DNA of 64,000 nucleotides from Boswellia sacra (Eukaryota > Streptophyta > Magnoliopsida > Sapindales > Burseraceae). The DNA is taken from contig SNVD02004794.1 in the NCBI GenBank assembly GCA_013180625.2, positions 1 to 64,000 on the forward strand. Direction: 5' to 3'. The notes below the pieces were generated by a model. The model searched no databases. It saw nothing but the letters and a program-made list of their open reading frames with translations, and was not told the origin of the DNA. This document shows positions 46,418 through 57,930 of this stretch, piece after piece. A program made the translations under genes and the position numbers. The first letter of the stretch is position 1; each line of letters opens with the position of its first letter.

Positions 46418-47302
46418 ACAGGTGCATCCTTATGATATGAAGATGAAACAATCTTAAGTGTACCTATTTCTTAGGTTTTTCAACATTCTTTAATGCACCT
46501 ACTTCTTAGGGCTTCTAACATTCTTCAATACACCAGCTTCTTCGGGTTTTTAACACTCTTCAATGCATCTCTTCTTAGGGTTTGTGCCTACTCTAAGGGC
46601 TTAAAACACTCTTAACTACAACTATTTCTTCGAGTTTTTAAACACTTTTCAGTGCGCCTCTTCTTAGGGCTTATGCCTATTTTAAGGGCTTCAAATACTC
46701 TTAAGTGCAGGTACTTTTAACGCATGCCCACTGGGAAAACATCTATCATGCACTGCTTCATAGTCTTTATACCTTTCATTCTTCATGCCTTTGGCTGAAT
46801 ATTCTTCACTCTTCTTTGATCTCTTTAGACTTTTCATTCTTTGGGTTTCATGCCTTTCTTCCGACTGCTTCTTGTTTCTATTCTTTGTTTGTTGATTTTT
46901 TCAAACTCACTAGGGAGAATTATATTGTGTTACAACTTTTTGGTCTTTAGACTTTTCATTCATTGGGTTTCGTGCCCCTTTTTTGAGTACTTCTTGTTTC
47001 CATTCGCTTTTTTTACAGATTTTTGCTCTTTGATGGGGAATTCTTAATGAAAGATTAGGTTTTTGACCATTCTTACAAGTTCCTGCAAAATATCAAACAT
47101 CAATTCAAAATTTACCATCTAACAACAAACTGCTTTGTAGTCTTTGGAGGAATTCTTCCATGTGATTCCGATAAAAAAATTCCATCGACTAATGTTGCTT
47201 AAATTTCTCTATGAGTTGCTAAATTGTTTGCCATTCCAACTGTCTATTGATTGTGGATCATCTTTTTCTTCATAACCTTTTTTCAAGGTGACCTTTCATT
47301 CA

Positions 47303-47524
47303 TCAAGGCAGATTTCCTTCTTTAAGGCAAACATCAAATTTGAACTTCCTTCTTCGAGGCAGACATCTTTCTTCAAGGTAAACTTCAAATTTCTTCTTCA
47401 AAATCCCTTCTTTAGGGTAGACTTCCTTTTTCAACCGAGACGCCTTCTTTAAGGTGGATACCCTCTTCAAGGTAGATTTTTTCTTTAAAGGAGGTAACTT
47501 CTTTAAGGTAGATGCCTTCTTCAA
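47303..47524 (-). repeat. 24-bp repeats coding KKASTLKK on the reverse strand, second copy
   Basis: Reverse strand open for 73 codons with KKASTLKK, KKSTLKR and KKASRLKK units, then KKKFEVYLEE, which is also at the end of the array at 14023-14295 (KKKFEVHLKE). Confidence 0.6.
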
Positions 47525-47719
47525 AGGAGATTCCTTCTACATTACCTACTCTTAGCGATATGTACTTCTTACAAAGTATTGACTCCTTTCTATACCATGT
47601 GAGTTCTTTTGAGAAAGTTTGGCTTGTTCTAGGTGTTTAGCATGTCAGGTTGCTTTCCGCAATTATTAAGTCTAAATTAGATGGAGCTGTCTTTGCACAT
47701 CGTGCTACTTGAGAAAAGT

Positions 47720-48546
47720 CTTATCGAGACTGAGCTACCTGATCCAGGCAATCTACACATAGTGCTATATTGAGAGCCCGATCCAGGTGATTCGCACATC
47801 GTGCTAGACTAAAGAGTCTGATCTAGGCAACTTGCACACCATGCTAAACCAATTAGCCTGATATAGGCAACTTTCACCTCGCATATCATGCTACTTCCAT
47901 CAGGTCTTATCAAGATTGAATTACCTAATCTACGCGATTTGCATGTCGTGCTGCTTCAATTGGGTCTCATCAAGACTGAACTATTTGATCTAGGTAAGTT
48001 GCACATCGTGCTACTTCTATTGGGTCTTATCGAGATTGAACTCTGTGATCCAAGTGACTTGCACATCATACTACTTCTATTGAGTCTTATAAAGACAAAA
48101 GAGCTTAATCTAGGAGACATGCACATTGTGCTGCTTCTATTGGGTCATCGAGATTGAGCTACCTAATCCAAGTGACTTGCATATTGTGCTGCTTTTATCG
48201 GGTCTCATAGAGACTAAACTATCTGATTCAGGTGACTTGCACATCGTGCTGCTTCCATTGGGTCTCATTAAGATTGAACTACCTAATCTAAGTGACTTGC
48301 GTATCATGCTACTTCTATTTGGTCTCATCGAGATTGAACTACTAGATCTAGATGACTTGTACATCGTGCTTGCTTCTATTAGGTCTCATCAAGACTGAAC
48401 TGCCTGATCTAAGCAACTTGAACATCGTGCTGCCTCTATTTTGTTTGATTGAGACTGAACTACCTGATCCAAGTGACTTGTATATCATGATGCTTTTATT
48501 GAGTCTCATCGAGATTGAACTGCCTGATCTAGGTGACTTGCACATC
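47720..48546. repeat. Tandem array: 40-bp then 60-bp units, second copy
   Basis: About four 40-bp units, then about eleven 60-bp units with conserved CTTGCACATCGTGCTGCTTC and GGTCTCATCGAGATTGA blocks. Plus-strand frames of 89-92 codons read as a 20-residue repeat (GLIEIELPDPSDLHIVLLL). The reverse strand is also open (75-107 codons). Interrupted by an LTR at 48547; remnant units continue at 50380-50480. Confidence 0.85.
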
Positions 48547-50379
48547 AGGGGTAGGGCTTCCATCCCACCCCAAGTGATTGCGATCGCAGTACTATTGTCC
48601 AAGGCCTTTCGACCTTTGGGGGTACCATAGAACAAGTCACAAAGACAAGTCCTAGAGGTCATCAAAGTCACAACCCAAGTAACTAACTACGAGAAATAGC
48701 TAGATGACAATAACCAATCCCTTGCTTTAAGACCCAACTATCCATCATCCCTTTAGAGTTAGGTTCAGAAAATTAGGTGTGGCTCTTCGATCCGCTCGAA
48801 CAAAGTTTGACCCCTACTAGGGTCTGTTGAGTTTGAGGTTTTAATTAGCCAATTCCTATCTATCTTGATCCTAGATTCATTTTCATGCATACAGTTGATT
48901 TTATCTTGAATTATTGCATGTGCAGTGTGGCAATTCGTGAACACTCACACAGTTAAAGCAATGTAAAAGTACTTAAGAAAAGTTCACGACAATAAATAAG
49001 TGCAACAACAAGTGGAATGTAATTATATACAAGAAATTAAGATTTTTATTTCTGCTGAGCTCATTGGGCCTACCATTGGAAGATAGATTCATCACCAAAC
49101 ATTACGACTATATCCATCGTCCAATTACCCTTATGCCTATACCATCATCCTCGACAAAGCTAGGTTTCTCACCATCAGTTATGAGCCTACCCATTTCCCA
49201 TGAGTCCGGTATTGTGACTCACTATATGGTACGTTTGACTTCGACATCCATTTATTGATTAAATGGGGTCTAATTTGTCCGAACAAATCGAGATGAACTA
49301 CTATCCATGAATTGAATAGCATTCGTAGAAATAATTTAGATAGCTATTCATGACTTGGATGGTGTCCCTCAAATGGGAATAAGGCATAATGAAAGTAAGG
49401 TACGAAAATGGAAATGGCAAGAATTTAAAACTGCAGGAAAGTAAAATATAGCGAAAGTAAAGGTGCAATAAAGTAAAATGCAATGAAAGTAAATGGCAAT
49501 AAAGTAAAATGTAGTTAAGTAGAGAAGGTGAATAAGCAAATGATAACAAAAAAGAAGAATAAGATAAATGAGCATAAAATGAAGGCAAAAAGATAAAATG
49601 ACCAGTGAATATTAAAACGAAAGTATATATTTGAGTGGCGGTTTACCATCGGCCAACACCAAGTTACCACCACTCATATGTATTCACCTAATCTCTATTC
49701 CAAATGCAAAATGTAAAAAAAAAAAAAAAGAACTAAAATAGTAAGACAGGAGGGGAACCATGGGGATTTGCCCTCAGGTTGTACCAAACATTGAGTGTTT
49801 ATGTTCGATTGTTTGAAAATCGGTTGAAAACAAGGGTATGTATGTAAAATTTTGAAATAGAAAGGATTGAAAATGCATTTGGATGTGGGTGTATGTATGA
49901 AAATTTTGAAGAAAAGGGGCTGAAAATGAGAAATAAGGGGTTGACGTGAAGTTCTATAGAGTTTACATTAACATCAAGGTGAATACTTGATACCCAAAGA
50001 TCGAGAAATAGCCCGAATTTATAGAAGTTGGAGGAGGGAAGCGCGCATGTAGGACAAACACGCTGGGTGTTTTTTCAGGCATCCCCTCTTTCCTATAGGC
50101 ATTGTGATACCGCTTCAGGCGCTACCCCTTCTTCTTCACGTGCGGTCCAATTCAACTTTTAGGTTCAATTTCTTTTGGGCTTTTTGGGCTGTTGCGCTTT
50201 TTTTCGGTTTTTTTTCATGTATGTGGGTTTTTTTTTAGGCTGGTTTTAGATGTTTATGGTATTTTTAGTCCCTTTTTCAGGTCAACGATCCACATCGCTC
50301 ATATTTGTCAGGTTCTGATCATCGAGCCAAAACTTTTCATTACCAGGTTTGAAGCATAAGCACAAAATCAATGCTTACA
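48547..50379 (-). repeat. Diverged Tat-like LTR, minus (probable solo LTR)
   Basis: Left part AGGGGTAGGGCTTCCATCCC ... CTATTGTCCAAGGCC resembles the family start (TGTGAACGGGGCTTTCATCC ... CTATGTCAAAGCC), and CCATCATCCCTTTAGAG resembles a later block. Right end AATGCTTACA. It splits the 60-bp array, which resumes at 50380. The body (AAAGTAAAATGCAATGAAAG repeats at 49430-49520, and GCGC-rich sequence near 50050) is unlike the other family LTRs. I cannot define a target duplication because the target is itself repetitive. Confidence 0.58.
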
Positions 50380-50871
50380 CTAAACGACTTGCATATCGTG
50401 GTACTTCTAATGGGTCTCATCAAGAGTAAACTACGTGATCTAGATGACTTGCATATCATGCTGCTACTGTTATTCCTCTAGGTGTGAAGCCCATTTCCTT
50501 TGTGGCTACCCCTAGTATTTTAAACCACATTATGATTCTATAAAACTCAGTCACTTCTAGACTATGCTCTGTTATGGATCATGCTTCTTGTAAGAAAAGG
50601 ATTTATGCTTCATGTATGCATCCTCTATACTTATGCTAAATGTGTATGCCTCTTGGGCTAAGTGATCATTGAAGGCAAAGACCGACTCCAAGATAGCTAG
50701 TTCTTCTCATGAGACAATATTGAGGATAACTTAATGGTAGGTAGGAGTATACTTTTGGTATTGCGAACTCGTGCAATGAATCATCCAATGCTTAAAAGAA
50801 CTCTCCAACTGCACTCAGCCTGCCTAATTCAAACACCATGTTTGCACAACCCATATTATTTCTTACGCTTT
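50380..50871 (-). repeat. Element E 3' region, tail
   Basis: The last 60-bp unit, then CTAGACTATGCT...GGATTTATGCTTCATG and GTATGCCTCTTGGGCTA, collinear with 15395-15690. No gene. Confidence 0.7.
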
Positions 50872-51103
50872 TGTGAATGGCGCTTTCATCCCGCTAGAGT
50901 ATTTGTGACCATGACACTACGTCAAAGCCTTTATCGAGACTAAAAAGAACATAAACTATTCATTCCCATCTATGTCAAAGTCATGTTTGGAGAATGGAGT
51001 TGCCACCCAATTATTTCACTGGGAATAAATGGGCCAATCCTATCCCTTACTTAACGACCAAAACTAGCCTCATCCCTTTATACATGGGTTCAAAAAGTTA
51101 GGT

Positions 51104-54100
51104 TGTGAACAGGGCTTTCATGCCGCCAGAGCATTTGTGACCACGACGCTATGCTAAGCCTCTTTCAAGCCTTAAGGGAACACAAACGAGCCATAGGTAT
51201 GTTTGGAGAAAGATAGGTTGTCTTTTTTAGGCATGTGAGGTGATTATTCAATCAATGACGGTTGTATATTCATACAAAGAAAGAGGGAGGAAAATTTCCT
51301 TTCAAACATGGGGGAATGGGAGAGGATTACAACAATTGTTATTCAACAATAAAGTAAATTCTATATTTCATTCATACAATCCATCGTATATATCATAGGT
51401 ATTCAAGTCGAGACTTGATAGATAATGAATTCCTCACCATCATTTGTTGAGTCTATTCAATGTCTATCAAGTCTATATGTACATATTCATGTTATCCAAG
51501 TATTCATTCTAAGTAATGGTCCCTCGACATCAATGTGAGTCCACCATCACTTCATAGCATCATACAATCACACTTCTAATCATGATATATTCATACATTC
51601 ATAAACAATCAAACAAAGTCATAATCTAATGTCATGGTATTCTAGCCTAGATTTTAATAAATTCTATCATGACAATTCTACCTATAGCTATTTTAGCATA
51701 ATTCATATCAAGTATCATGTCATTTCTAGCCTAAAACATGATTCTCATGGCTTATTATAGTCTAAACATAGCATTCATGGCGTATTCTAGCCTATTTCAT
51801 GGCATATTCTAGACTAATTCAAACATTCAACATCAATCATTGCATTCAAGGGCAAAACGATAATTCTTACCTATTCTATGTTATTTCCTAGCATTCATCA
51901 AAGCAAATAAGGTTTCCAAGCATGGTTCGAATCATATGCTCTTAAGCATGATTCTAAACATGTTCTCATAGTCATGATTGTAAGCATTCACAAATAAATA
52001 AAATCCCTATACATGTTTCTAAAAAAGGAAAGGAAATATGACTTAACTTAACAAGCATTTCCACCTTGCTGATGCGTTCGAAACTAGCAAGTATACTAGT
52101 CGCACAAGTAATAAAGTGATAAGTAGATATCGCTCCCACGAGGATTGATTCTAATTGAATTTGTTATTTTCCAGCAATAATAAACTAAACAGGGGGGGTT
52201 TTGTTGATTGATTAACTAAACTTAATACAAAAGCAAATGAAGAATAACACAAAGCAAAGTTAAATGGAGTGAAAAATCAATGAGAGACACTTGGTTAAGA
52301 GTTCATTCTCTGCCACAAGATATGAATTTGTGAATTAACATAGAATTGTAATCCAATTACAGCATTGAAGTTATCAACCGTAGATAACAACAAGCTCTGT
52401 TATCCCAATCTTTCCTTACTTTGTTGTTAAATAAAACAAGCTCTTTATTTAATCTCTATCCATTAAACAACCTAGAACAAGCTCTCTAAGTTTAATTCAA
52501 TGGAAGCATTACGATGAGAAAGATAGGTTGATCTAAGCAATAATCACACAAGTTCGGATTATTTAACCTAGGTTGTATTTTCCAATTGCAATCTCTGATC
52601 ACAATTTTGCTACTAATGATTGGAAATTCATGACAATTACGGATCAAGATTTCTAATCTAGCAATAGACAACAACAGATTATATTCAGTTGGCCATTCCA
52701 AATACAATCAGTAAGCAATCATAAGCATTAGATATGGGAAAATACAAGCAACTTCAATTAGAGAATTGGATAACAATTTCTTACACAATCAACTCACAAA
52801 AACCATATCAAGGGCTTTGAAATCACCCTCAACCAATTCAGATTCAGTTACACATGTTTAAGAACGTGGTAAATACAATACAACATGGAGACATTCCAGA
52901 AAATGAAAGGGAAGGGAAAAACTTAGCAAATTTGATGTAATTCTCTTTGGATTGTAGTTCTTCCTCTTTCCAAGCTTCCTTTCTCCTTCAAGAACTCCAA
53001 GAGATGAAAGAATTCCAGAGCTGCAGCCTCCACCACGTTCTCCCCTCTCAAGTTATCAAAATAAAACCCTAAAATGTGTTTAAATACTCTGCTACAGTAA
53101 CCTGCTACAGTGTCCCGTATTATACATGCTACAGTGATTTGTGGAATTACATTTCTATACTTCTCACACTGTTTTGATTACAACTTTTGGTACACTGAAT
53201 GGATTTATAAACCGTAAATTTCTCCAGAAAATAGACTTCGAGAGCTTTCCAACGGTATATAATATGTCATCGGGTTCATTGTATATCAATACAATTAAAT
53301 CCGAGAAGATGGTTGACTAGCAGAGGTGAAAATGAAGGGTTTTACTCCATTTTTGTGCAAGTTACTCCAAAACTCCTACAAACATCAAAACCACACAAAA
53401 GCATAAAAATACCAAGGAATATAGCAAAGAAACATGGACGAATTGATATGAAAATGATATATAAATAGACACTTATCACTTGCAAAACAAATAAAGTATT
53501 AAACAACTCTATAAAATCCTAAACATGCTTCTAAGAATCAAAATAAATCTTAAACATGCTTATTCTATGCATAAATAAACTTAAACATGGTTAATTCTAA
53601 GCAAGAAAATAACGAAGAAAATTAATATGAGGGAGAAAAGAAAAAATGCTCTCAGAATGTGCCATTTTTAGGTTTAGAGCAATATTAAACGCCGGAAAAA
53701 TATTAGACTAGAAATTACTCTTTGGAATTCTTACAAGTGTGTCCTAGAGGGAGAGAGAGAGGATTTCTGGATGCCTTGAGAAGTGTGCCTAAGGTGTGCT
53801 TACATAGGCTTTCCTTGGAGTGAAAAAGTGATAAAAAAACCAATGTAGGATAGATGAACAGTAACACGTGAACAGTGTCTATGTTTGGCCCTTCCGATTT
53901 TGTAATTTTGCAATGCATTCCCTTCTGACCTTTGTCTATTCAATTGCTTATAACTTTTTGAGTTCAACCTCGATTCATGATCCTTAAATTTCTATGAAAA
54001 TTAGACATCTTTAGCTTCGTAACAGTATATCATTCATCATCAGATTCCTCCTGGATTAATTTCTGTAATTTTTTGAAGTCATTTGTTTGTTTTCGAGACC

Positions 54101-54217
54101 TTTCACCAACTCCCTCTCACCTTTCCTTTCTTAGCCTCCAAGGGTATTTTGGTCATTTTCTTTTGCTTGACATTCATCTTCATTCCTTCATCGAGCCTTA
54201 AAAATTCAGTGTCTACA
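51104..54217 (-). repeat. Solo Tat-type LTR, minus, nested (about 1.7 kb without its own insertion)
   Basis: Starts TGTGAACAGGGCTTTCAT and ends TTCAGTGTCTACA. Perfect 5-bp target duplication TAGGT at 51099-51103 and 54218-54222. Carries a further LTR at 52070-53478. Confidence 0.92.
52070..53478 (-). repeat. 1409-bp solo LTR of a different family, innermost insertion
   Basis: Plus strand starts TGATGCGTTCG and ends ACACTTATCA (TG...CA). Perfect 5-bp target duplication CTTGC at 52065-52069 and 53479-53483; the empty site CACCTTGCAAAACAAATA is found in sister LTRs. Contains CACGAGGATTGATTC, a poly-G run (52193-52198) and TACAGTAACCTGCTACAGT repeats near 53090-53135. No PBS or coding, so solo. 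Orientation is inferred from the TGATAAGTGTC start on the reverse strand. Confidence 0.88.
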
Positions 54218-54665
54218 TAGGTATAAGTCATTCGCCTCACCCAGATCTAAATCTAGCCTCCACTAAGATATACCAAATAATAATAGCTTATATTGTCATA
54301 CAATTCGCTTAAATGGTTCATTGTTTGCAGACATTTCCAATTTTATCTTCATTAAGGTGATTTTGAATCAGTAACAATTATATATTCATACAAAGAAAGA
54401 GGAAGGAGAATAGACTTACATTACTTTTCAAACATCGGGAATAGGGGATAGGATTACAACAATTGTTCTTCCACAAGTAAAGTAAATTCTACTTCTAACA
54501 CTTCAAATATAGCATTCATACCATTCATAGCATTCATTGCATATTCTTGCATATTATAAATTCAATATAAAGATTCATTTCGAGACTTGATAGATAATGA
54601 ATTCCTCATCACCATATGTGAGTCTATTTAACGTCTATCAGGCCTCTTTCATTGCATTATTCAAG

Positions 54666-56095
54666 TCATAGCCTTGGGAAATTCCTTCATCTAGCTTTAA
54701 AGGTATTATGCCCCCTTCTCTGTAGACATTCATGCTAGACGAAATGGCTAACTTCTTCCATGTATCTTGTTTCATCATTGTTGATGGCAAGGTTGCCTTC
54801 GTTGATACCATTGATGGGAATTGCTGGCAAATTGTCTTATTTTAAAAATATTTTCAACACATCCAATATCCTTTAGCAATAATTCAAAATGCTAATTATG
54901 AGTTGTGCATCAATTTGATTCACATTTGAATTCCTCAAGGATTTCCCAAATTCAATGGCTTGAAAGGTAATGCATTGACATCGTGCTTGTTCACAATTTC
55001 GAGTCTAATGCCAGAATTACTTCATTCAAGATTCTTCATGTATGTGTGTATAGCCAATCATACTTCACTTGTTGAAACTCGGATAGCTTTATCCAAATAG
55101 AAACTAGTGATCAATCTCTAAAGATATTAAAGTAGAAGGACTACCATAGGCCCGTTTTTCACACCACTATTCACTAACGTAAGCTCCTTACAACATCAGG
55201 GATCATTAGGGCTTTTTCAAGCTTGTAATGTTAGGCCTGGGTCAAGGTATGATAAGGAAATTATAAGGCCATCTCACCCATAATCACACAACCATTCTAG
55301 GTTTTAATTGAGAGCACCAACTTATTTTCATCACCAAATTTGTTTTGATTTCAATTTTGAATGGCTACACCCCTAAACTTTGAGTCTTAATCCACCACAT
55401 TTGCTTTGCTTCTGATTTTGAATGGCTACACCGCTAAACTTTACAATTTTCTTTTCTCTTTTTTCTTTTTCTTTTTTTTTCTTCTTTTCTTTTTCTTCTT
55501 TGAGCTCAAAATTGCACAAAACTTCTCAAATTTCTTTCATTCTCTCATAAGCATTACTCTGGATGCTCTTTTCCTAAAATATTCATATGCTATGAGTGAA
55601 GGATACTATGTAGGAAAAATTTTCCAATGTTAGTATAAATTTTATGGTTTGACAATGAAAAGGCTTGATTAGGCTCAATGGGGTGTACCAAGAATAAAGA
55701 CATATGCATAGGTAGGCTTGAAACGCTCAATCGATCCAAAGAGGGCCTAAATCACTTCCTCGATTTTGTGAAACCTAGGATTTTGCCTTGAGTGGTGATC
55801 AAACTGGTTTTAGAGTTCTATGAGATCTCAACACCAAGCTTTATTCACGTGAAGTTTCTCTAAGTGATATAAGCTCCATATCCATGGTTGTTGTGCTCAA
55901 ATGTTGAAGAGCCAAGAATGAAACTGATCTGGCAAAAAAAAAAAAATGTTAATTATGCAAACAACCCAATCTCGTGTATTACCAAAAATCTATTTCCAAT
56001 GAGTATCATGATTTTATCAATGATCATCAAAAGAGTACACAACTCACAAACATAACATTCTGAAAACAAAGCATTTCAAAACATCATTATTCTTT
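54666..56095. other. Unassigned repeat-like sequence
   Basis: Not matched to other parts of the window. A reverse frame of about 50 codons (54674-54823; DTWKKLAISSSMNVYREGG) is open but unidentified. A 32-bp phrase ending TTTTGAATGGCTACACC(C/G)CTAAACTTT is duplicated at about 55355-55381 and 55415-55442. A pyrimidine tract is at 55447-55503 and an A-tract at 55936-55948. It may be part of element D or an older insertion. Confidence 0.4.
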
Positions 56096-57245
56096 CTTTG
56101 GGTTAGGAATTCTTCCTCTATCAATCAATTCTTGTATCTCATGTCGAAGACTATGACATTTGCCAATGATATGGCTAGTTAATTTGTGGAAAGCACAATA
56201 TTCATGGTGCTTGTGGTTGGTTGGGAGTAGCTTTCATGTAGGCTTTGGTGTTAACAAGAACAACACAGATTAGGCATGAAGCTCTTCAAATACTTGGGAT
56301 AAGGATCGTCTCAATTAACTAAAATTCTTTCATTGATTCATAGACATCCATGTCGTATTTCCCACTAGTTTGGTCATACTACCCTTGATTTCTTCTAGGG
56401 TAGTTATTGTTCTTCTTCACTCTAGCCTCCAAATCTTCAATTTGAATGGTAGAATCATACAAGTGTTCAAAGATTTTAATTGAAAAGCTCGCAAACCCAT
56501 CTACAATGAAAGAATGGGCTTCATTGATCACCATACGGACCTGGTCCTTCTCCGTGGGCCTCATGGTTACTTGATAGCTTTGACCCTCAACGAACCAAGT
56601 ATTCAAAAAAGGTTTCTTTAGGCTTTTGGAGAGTCGTCCCCAAATCCCTGAAGGTTACCCCCAATTTGTTATTATGGAGATATCGCTCTACAAAATGTTC
56701 AGAAAGCTCCTCCCAATCTTCTGAAACTATCTTCAGAAGATCATGATGCCACAATACCATATCATCTTCTAAGGATAGCGTGAAATACTTCAAGATGCAC
56801 TCCTTTCAATGATAGTATGTTGCTATCAAGATTACCCTCTCCATTGAACTTGGGCAAATCAAGCACCTAAAACTTTGGTGGCAAGTCATTGTCTCCCACA
56901 AGTAAGATCCAATCTAGGTCTTTAATCCCTTTTAGCCCTTATTCTTTATGAGAGACTGGACCTTTTCCATGTCCTTGGCTAACTGCTTGATCGATTTGGG
57001 TTCATCTTGGACAACTAGGTCATTCCCTCTATCTCTGCCTAGGCTACTCTCACCCTTATCATCACCATGTCCATGCGACGGCTGATTATGGTTTGGCTAA
57101 GGCCCACTTTGCATAGCTTCCACAAGTTGGGACAACTGTTGTTGGACTGTAGTTATATCGACCCTCAATTGTGCAATTTCTTCATTGTTGTTTGGTGAGC
57201 CATTTCAATAACCTGCAAATGCATGTATACATAATGCTACGCATG
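56096..57245 (-). pseudogene. Element D gag, decayed
   Basis: Reverse strand: MKYFTLSLEDDMVLWHHDL ... DWEELSEHFVERYL ... LGVTFRDLGTTLQKPKETFFEYLVR (56793-56587), then after a frameshift TMRPTEKDQVRMVINEAHSFI and EDLEARVKKNNNYPRRN (to 56379). This is the gypsy retrotransposon gag fold. It aligns with element B gag at 31900-33060. Upstream coding towards 57245 is full of stops. Pol is missing to the left. Confidence 0.8.
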
Positions 57246-57930
57246 TTCATTCAAAAGCATAGATAGACTTTCAGCCTTCCAACCTTATTCCTCCTACACA
57301 TGTGAGGTCAAGTCTCTTTCTTCGGACTATTCGACCTCATTCCCACATCATCATCATGGGATGTGGGAATGCAAGATTCTCTCTCCTAATTCTATTATTC
57401 AAATTGATGTTGGATTCTTCATGATTATCATAACATGGCTCTAGATGTCATGATAACCTTAACTCATGGCATATGTCCTTAGTTTGTTCAATGGGTGACA
57501 TGTGGCACTTGTTCATGATTCCATGAGATTGAGTCAAGTTATTATAATCATAAGGAATTTTCATCCATAAAGATGTATTTCAATGTGGGTTTTGGATATT
57601 CATCTTATTGAAGATTTCTAGAGTTCATCTACATGGGCTTGAGTCTGAAGGGTCCAATAGTCTGGGCTCATTCAAGTGAGGGATTCCTCGTTGGGCTACT
57701 TTCTTTTTACACCATTCAATGGTACGTGCTCAAAGGTGGTGACATCAACATTAGTCATCTAAAGGTTGAATAGAGCCAAAGACTTCTCATGCCACACAAC
57801 TAGTTTTTGGCAACTTGTGCGTATTATGTGCAATGTGTAGTGATGAAAGGACTCAAAATAATAAAGTAAGATATTAGAATTTGGTATCCCAATCGGAATT
57901 AACTTTTTATATCCCTAGTGGAGTCACCAC
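57246..57930 (-). other. Element D 5' leader and primer binding site
   Basis: Aligned with 33061-33798. The PBS at 57910-57929 reads TGGTGACTCCACTAGGGATA on the reverse strand, two changes from the tRNA-Arg complement I expect. Confidence 0.75.

Larger units (their letters stand above)
46418..48546 (-). repeat. Element E 3' region, continuing
   Basis: Collinear with 13140-15390: CTTAGGGCTTGTGCC repeats, TTGGGTTTCATGCC repeats, the GCAAAATATCAAACATC phrase (the uninterrupted version of the CACTA insertion site), the 24-bp lysine-coding array and the 40/60-bp array. No pol coding. Confidence 0.72.
50872..54665 (-). repeat. Tat-type LTR, minus, outer copy, split by a nested LTR and truncated
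   Basis: Starts TGTGAATGGCGCTTTCATCC at 50872, is interrupted at 51104-54217, resumes with ATAAGTCATTCGCCTCACC and stops matching near 54665, short of the expected end. The interruption leaves a perfect TAGGT duplication. It lies in element E 3' region. Confidence 0.82.

Noticed and set aside
47888..48630. Leucine-rich repeat protein gene
   Set aside because: Open frames follow the 60-bp DNA repeat on both strands, with no start context or conserved LRR consensus. Kept only as a finding.
49301..49588. Reverse ORF of 95 codons in the diverged LTR
   Set aside because: It arises from A-rich AAAGTAAAATG repeats read on the reverse strand; no homology that I recognise.
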